Part shown: positions 22,915 to 25,941 of the stretch, piece by piece
Position numbering within the stretch: position 1 is the stretch's first letter
Layout: every line of letters begins with the position of its first letter
Assembly (NCBI GenBank): GCA_964556145.1
Contig: CAZKVD010000016.1
Coordinates: 1-25,941 of the forward strand
Reading direction: 5' to 3'
Length of the DNA stretch: 25,941 bases
DNA from: F1-20-MAGs119 sp964556145
GTDB taxonomy: Bacteria; Actinomycetota; Acidimicrobiia; Acidimicrobiales; Ilumatobacteraceae
Notes under the pieces: generated by a model
Database searches by the model: none
What the model was told of the DNA's origin: nothing
Seen by the model: only the letters and a program-made list of their open reading frames with translations
Made by a program: the position numbers and the translations under genes

Positions 22915-23673
22915 GTGATCGCACTCGAGTTCCCGCCGATTAACGCAATCCTCCGCTGGAAGGAATTGTTCCCGACTTTCAACAAGATCGGTCTGGTCGC
23001 AGTCGCGGCTTGCATCATCGGTTGCGCGATCTTTGCGATCGCTGCACGTGCCGATGCGCGCAAGGCACCGCGTGGCGTTCGCAACCTTGCCGAGTCGATC
23101 GTCGACTTCGTCGAGAACGGCATCATCATGCAGACCATGGGCCGCGACGGTCTTGGTTGGACGCCGTTCCTCCTCAGCGTTTTTCTCTTCATCTACCTCT
23201 GCAACGTTCCCGGCATCATTCCGTTCATCCAAATGCCGGCCACTGCCCGAATGGGTCTGCCGGCAGCAATGGCGCTCATGGTGTGGGTGGTGTTCAACGC
23301 TGCGGGCATCAAGCACCAGGGCGTCGGTGGCTACTTCAAGTCCGTGCTCTTCCCACCCGGAGTTCCGAAGGCTCTCTACGTCCTCATCACTCCGATCGAG
23401 TTCATCTCGGCGATCATCGTTCGTCCGTTCTCGCTCGCAGTGCGTCTCTTCGCCAACATGCTCGCCGGCCACATTCTTCTCGTGACCTTCGCCCTGCTGT
23501 CCGAAGCGCTCTTCCAGGCACGTGACACGATCCTCATCCCGTTCGGCGTCCTGCCGATGTTCATGTTGATCTTCCTCACGGGCTTCGAGGTTCTCGTCGC
23601 CTTCCTGCAGGCGTACATCTTCACGATCCTCGCCGCCGTGTACATCGGTGGAGCAATCCACCCCGAACACTGA
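22915..23673 (+). CDS. atpB: ATP synthase F0 subunit a
   Basis: Proton-channel subunit of F0. The 252-aa protein has five to six helices. The essential arginine is Arg177 in SLAVRLFANMLAGH, facing the c-ring carboxylate. LCNVPGIIPF and the last helix (LPMFMLIFLTGFEVLVAFLQAYIFTILAAVYI) are family hallmarks. GTG at 22915 follows TAGGAAACGG, a loosely spaced ribosome binding site. 37 bases separate it from atpI. Confidence 0.96.
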   Translation: MIALEFPPINAILRWKELFPTFNKIGLVAVAACIIGCAIFAIAARADARKAPRGVRNLAESIVDFVENGIIMQTMGRDGLGWTPFLLSVFLFIYLCNVPGIIPFIQMPATARMGLPAAMALMVWVVFNAAGIKHQGVGGYFKSVLFPPGVPKALYVLITPIEFISAIIVRPFSLAVRLFANMLAGHILLVTFALLSEALFQARDTILIPFGVLPMFMLIFLTGFEVLVAFLQAYIFTILAAVYIGGAIHPEH

Positions 23674-23734
23674 GCAAACAAGTCGAATACCGCAATCTCC
23701 CCTAATCACCATCACCAACCAGGAGAAAATCAAA

Positions 23735-24019
23735 ATGGAAGCACTTGCAAAGATCGTCGCGAAGGCGACCGAAGCAGCTGTCGATCCCGCTGAAGCCAAG
23801 AACACCGCGGCTGCAGCATCGGCTGGCTATGCCTACGGCCTCGCGACCCTCGGACCCGGCCTCGGCATCGGATTCCTCGTCGGCAAGGCAGTCGAAGCAA
23901 TGGCGCGTCAGCCCGAGTCGGCAGCGATGGTTCGTACCACGATGTTCCTCGGTATCGCATTCACCGAAGCTCTCGCCCTCATCGGCTTCGTGGTCTTCAT
24001 TCTTCTCAAGTTCGCCTGA
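23735..24019 (+). CDS. atpE: ATP synthase F0 subunit c
   Basis: Ring-forming proteolipid that carries protons. From ATG 23735 the product is 94 aa, longer than the usual 70-85 because of an N-terminal stretch of about 25 residues (MEALAKIVAKATEAAVDPAE) before helix 1. The glycine-rich GPGLGIG (40-46) and the carboxylate Glu78 (FTEALALIG) are present. No Na+-type Gln/Thr signature is evident, so H+ coupling is likely. Start chosen because AGGAGA (23721-23726) lies 8 bases upstream, the strongest ribosome binding site in the window, fitting the high copy number of c. Confidence 0.95.
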   Translation: MEALAKIVAKATEAAVDPAEAKNTAAAASAGYAYGLATLGPGLGIGFLVGKAVEAMARQPESAAMVRTTMFLGIAFTEALALIGFVVFILLKFA

Positions 24020-24071
24020 TTCGCGAACCTGAAAACCACACGCACAGTCAGTCAAACCGTTTCGTAACCGC

Positions 24072-24085
24072 CCTGCACGCGCAGG
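24072..24085 (+). promoter_or_regulatory. Small hairpin between atpE and the first b-type gene
   Basis: CCTGC-ACGC-GCAGG forms a 5-bp stem, ending 3 bases before the AGGAG ribosome binding site (24089-24093) of the next gene. It could stabilise the highly expressed atpE message or damp translation of the next gene; this is inference. Confidence 0.35.
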
Positions 24086-24098
24086 ATCAGGAGTTCAC

Positions 24099-24713
24099 AT
24101 GACAACCGCAGTAGTCGCCCTCTCGGGTGGGAACGTGGTGTCGCTGGTGCTCGCCCCGGAAGTAGGGGCAGCCGGCGTGCCAACCGCCGAGACGGGCTCC
24201 GAGGCGCCGGTCGACACCGGACCCAACCCAATCTCACCCGAACTCAAAGAGGTCGCGTGGGGCTTTGGTCCGTTCCTTGTCTTCCTCGTCATCATGCGCT
24301 TGTTCCTCGTGCCGAAGGTGCGCAAGGGAATGGCCGCGCGATACGACGGAATTCGTGCCGACCTCGAGGGTGCAGATACGGCCAAGGCCGAGGCACGTGC
24401 CGAGGTGCAGCGCTACGAATCCGCTCTGGCTGATGTCCGCGTCGAGGCCGCAGCACGGCTCGACGCCGCCCGCGTGACGCTCGATCGCGAGCGTGGCGAG
24501 GCCATCGCCGCTGCCAACCAGCGCATCGCTGCGAAAAAGGCCGAGGCCGAAGCCGCTGCCGCAGCCGAGCGCGCAGCAGCACGCGACCAGATCAGCGCGG
24601 CGGTTGCCACGGTGACCAGCACGGCAACGTCGATTGCGGTTGGCAAACAGGCCGACAACTCGGTCGTCACACAGGCAGTCGCACAAGCGATGCAGAACCT
24701 AGGAGCACGGTGA
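24099..24713 (+). CDS. ATP synthase F0 b-type subunit, first copy (b'-like)
   Basis: 204-aa stator subunit: an N-terminal 50-residue segment rich in Gly, Ala and Pro, one membrane helix (about 53-71, VAWGFGPFLVFLVIMRLFLV), then a long Ala/Glu/Arg coiled coil to the end. It is followed directly by a second b-type gene, so the stator is probably a b/b' heterodimer. The order c-b'-b-delta-alpha equals that of cyanobacteria. AGGAG sits 5 bases before the ATG. Which of the two genes is the true b orthologue cannot be settled by eye. Stop and next start overlap (TGATG). Confidence 0.85.
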   Translation: MTTAVVALSGGNVVSLVLAPEVGAAGVPTAETGSEAPVDTGPNPISPELKEVAWGFGPFLVFLVIMRLFLVPKVRKGMAARYDGIRADLEGADTAKAEARAEVQRYESALADVRVEAAARLDAARVTLDRERGEAIAAANQRIAAKKAEAEAAAAAERAAARDQISAAVATVTSTATSIAVGKQADNSVVTQAVAQAMQNLGAR

Positions 24714-25252
24714 TGAGCCTCTTTGCACTGATCGCTGCGGAAGATCCGTCGCAGACACACCACTGGCTGTTGCCCGAGACGGCCGAAATCATCTACGGCG
24801 GAATCGCATCGATGCTGATTTTCGCCGCGTTGTACAAGTTCGCTCTTCCGGCGGCCAAGAAAGCAATGGCCGACCGCACCGAGCGGATCCAAAAGGAACT
24901 CGACAACGCAGCCAATACCCGCTCCGCGGCCGAGACCGAGGCGGCAAACATTCGCAAGGCAGTTGGTGACATCGCCTCCGAGCGTGCCCGCCTTCTCGCC
25001 GAGGCCGACCAGCAGGCCGCAACCCTTCTCTCCGAGGGTCGCACCCGCATCGCTGCCGAGGTTGCCGATCTCGAGGCCAAGGCCGACGCCGACGTTGCTG
25101 CATCGCGTTCACGCTCGAGCGACGAACTGCGTGCTCAGATCGCGCAGATCGCTTCGGTCGCCGCACAAAATGCCGTCGCGGCAACTCTGAACGACGGAAC
25201 GCAGCAGGAACTCATCGAAGGATTCATCAGCTCGGTCGGAGGTGCACGATGA
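24713..25252 (+). CDS. atpF: ATP synthase F0 subunit b, second copy
   Basis: 179-aa (from ATG 24713; a GTG at 24710 adds one residue) stator protein with a membrane helix near 25-45 (IIYGGIASMLIFAALYKFAL) and a long charged coiled coil (ADRTERIQKELDNAANTRSAAETEA and following) that reaches the F1 head. The helix ends in the usual KKAMADRTERI. The start overlaps the stop of the first b-type gene, and its own stop overlaps atpH (ATGA), so the three are coupled. Confidence 0.9.
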   Translation: MSLFALIAAEDPSQTHHWLLPETAEIIYGGIASMLIFAALYKFALPAAKKAMADRTERIQKELDNAANTRSAAETEAANIRKAVGDIASERARLLAEADQQAATLLSEGRTRIAAEVADLEAKADADVAASRSRSSDELRAQIAQIASVAAQNAVAATLNDGTQQELIEGFISSVGGAR

Positions 25253-25773
25253 GCGACGCACGCATCGAGGCATACGCCCGTGCTCTCACGGAAATCGCTT
25301 CGGCCGAGGGAAATCTCGACACAGTCGAAAAAGAGCTGTACGTCGTTGCGCGCGCGGTCGAGTCGAATGACCAGCTGCGCACCACGCTCACCGACGAATC
25401 GATCCCGGCAGTTCGTCGCCAGGCGGTTGTCGAGGCTCTCGTCGGTTCGGCATCGAACACCACCGCGCAATTGATCAGCCTCGTCGTTGGTTCCGGTCGC
25501 GGCCGTGACCTTCCCGCCATCATCGACAAGATCGTGAAGCGGGCATCGAATGCCCAGAACAAGGAAGTCGCCGAGGTTCGCTCGGCGGTTGCCTTGTCGG
25601 CCGATCAGCAAAGCCGCCTGGCTGCCGCTCTCGAGCGCGCCACCGGCAAGTCGGTGAATCTCAAAGTCGTCGTCGACCCCAGCGTCCTCGGCGGCCTCAT
25701 TGCAACCGTTGGTGACGAAGTCATCGACGGCAGCGTCCGTACCCGCCTCGATCAAGTGAAGAGCCGCCTCTAG
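25249..25773 (+). CDS. atpH: ATP synthase F1 subunit delta
   Basis: 174-aa stalk protein linking the b subunits to the top of the alpha/beta hexamer. N-terminal helical domain (ARIEAYARALTEIASAEGNLDTV), C-terminal domain with the conserved DPSVLGGLIATVGDEVIDGSVRTRLDQVKSRL ending typical of delta (written here in parts: DPSVLGGLIATVGD, then VIDGSVRTRLDQ). It is a stand-alone delta and not the b-delta fusion of mycobacteria. ATG at 25249 overlaps the atpF stop. Confidence 0.95.
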   Translation: MSDARIEAYARALTEIASAEGNLDTVEKELYVVARAVESNDQLRTTLTDESIPAVRRQAVVEALVGSASNTTAQLISLVVGSGRGRDLPAIIDKIVKRASNAQNKEVAEVRSAVALSADQQSRLAAALERATGKSVNLKVVVDPSVLGGLIATVGDEVIDGSVRTRLDQVKSRL

Positions 25774-25805
25774 GGGCCGGCCGAAGTCTCACGAAGGGAA
25801 CACTC

Positions 25806-25941
25806 ATGGCAGACATCACATTGTCCGCAGGTGACATCGCAGCAGCGATCACAAAGGGCCTCGAGGGCTACACCCCCGACCTTTCAAAGCGCACCGTCGG
25901 TCGCGTCGCCGAAGTCGGCGACGGCATCGCCCGCGTGTCGG
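25806..25941 (+). CDS. atpA: ATP synthase F1 subunit alpha, 5' part only
   Basis: Open reading frame running off the window end: 45 complete codons starting MADITLSAGDIAAAITKGL and continuing RTVGRVAEVGDGIARVS, the N-terminal beta-barrel of alpha. GAAGGGA (25793-25799) lies 6 bases before the ATG. It follows atpH after 32 bases, as expected for the operon. Catalytic and nucleotide-binding motifs lie beyond the window. Confidence 0.95.
   Translation, partial: MADITLSAGDIAAAITKGLEGYTPDLSKRTVGRVAEVGDGIARVS

Overview
The window looks like a chromosomal segment of a high-GC actinobacterium (Actinomycetota). The class Acidimicrobiia (Ilumatobacter or freshwater/marine relatives) is my best guess, but this is inferred from gene order and protein style, not from a database search. 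The backbone hom-thrC-rho-rpmE-prfA-prmC ... glyA-wecA-atp operon follows the order known from Mycobacterium tuberculosis (thrA-thrC-thrB-rho-rpmE-prfA-hemK-Rv1301-rfe-atp). rpiB next to glyA recalls the Bacillus order. Two differences stand out: no homoserine kinase gene between thrC and rho, and no tsaC/Sua5 gene after prmC.

Layout. 1-1148: a rhodanese plus E1-like sulfur-carrier adenylyltransferase (possibly cut at its 5' end). 1186-4109: UDP-galactopyranose mutase and a GlfT2-like galactofuranosyltransferase, translationally coupled. 4066-6423 (minus): a secreted SpoIID + SGNH-esterase + double peptidoglycan-binding fusion. 6474-7373 (minus): a lower-GC AbiEi/DUF559 nuclease-like gene flanked by 32-bp imperfect inverted repeats. 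7465-10153: hom and thrC. 10365-15360: rho, rpmE, an unrecognised 338-aa gene, prfA and prmC. 15361-18920 (minus): a thiolase-like protein (TLP1 type) coupled to a DPP4-type S9 peptidase. 18969-20767: rpiB and glyA. 20826-22046: a WecA-type phosphosugar transferase. 22111-25941: the F-type ATP synthase operon (atpZ-like, atpI, a, c, b', b, delta, start of alpha) with two separate b-type stator subunits.

How the genes work together. WecA (first lipid-linked GlcNAc), Glf (UDP-Galf supply) and the GlfT2-like enzyme (galactan polymerisation) suggest a Galf-containing wall glycan, and the SpoIID-SGNH fusion would remodel the peptidoglycan beneath it. hom and thrC feed threonine synthesis. The rho-rpmE-prfA-prmC block handles transcription and translation termination (PrmC methylates the RF1 encoded next to it). 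rpiB and glyA supply pentose phosphates and one-carbon units.

Regulatory theme. Many transcription units begin with a TAnnnT (mostly TAGnnT) hexamer ending only 6-9 bases before the start codon and have no Shine-Dalgarno sequence, which points to widespread leaderless transcription. This also decides several start codons (hom at 7465, rpiB at 18969). No tRNA, rRNA, CRISPR array or classical insertion sequence was seen, and no gene-free stretch exceeds about 210 bases.
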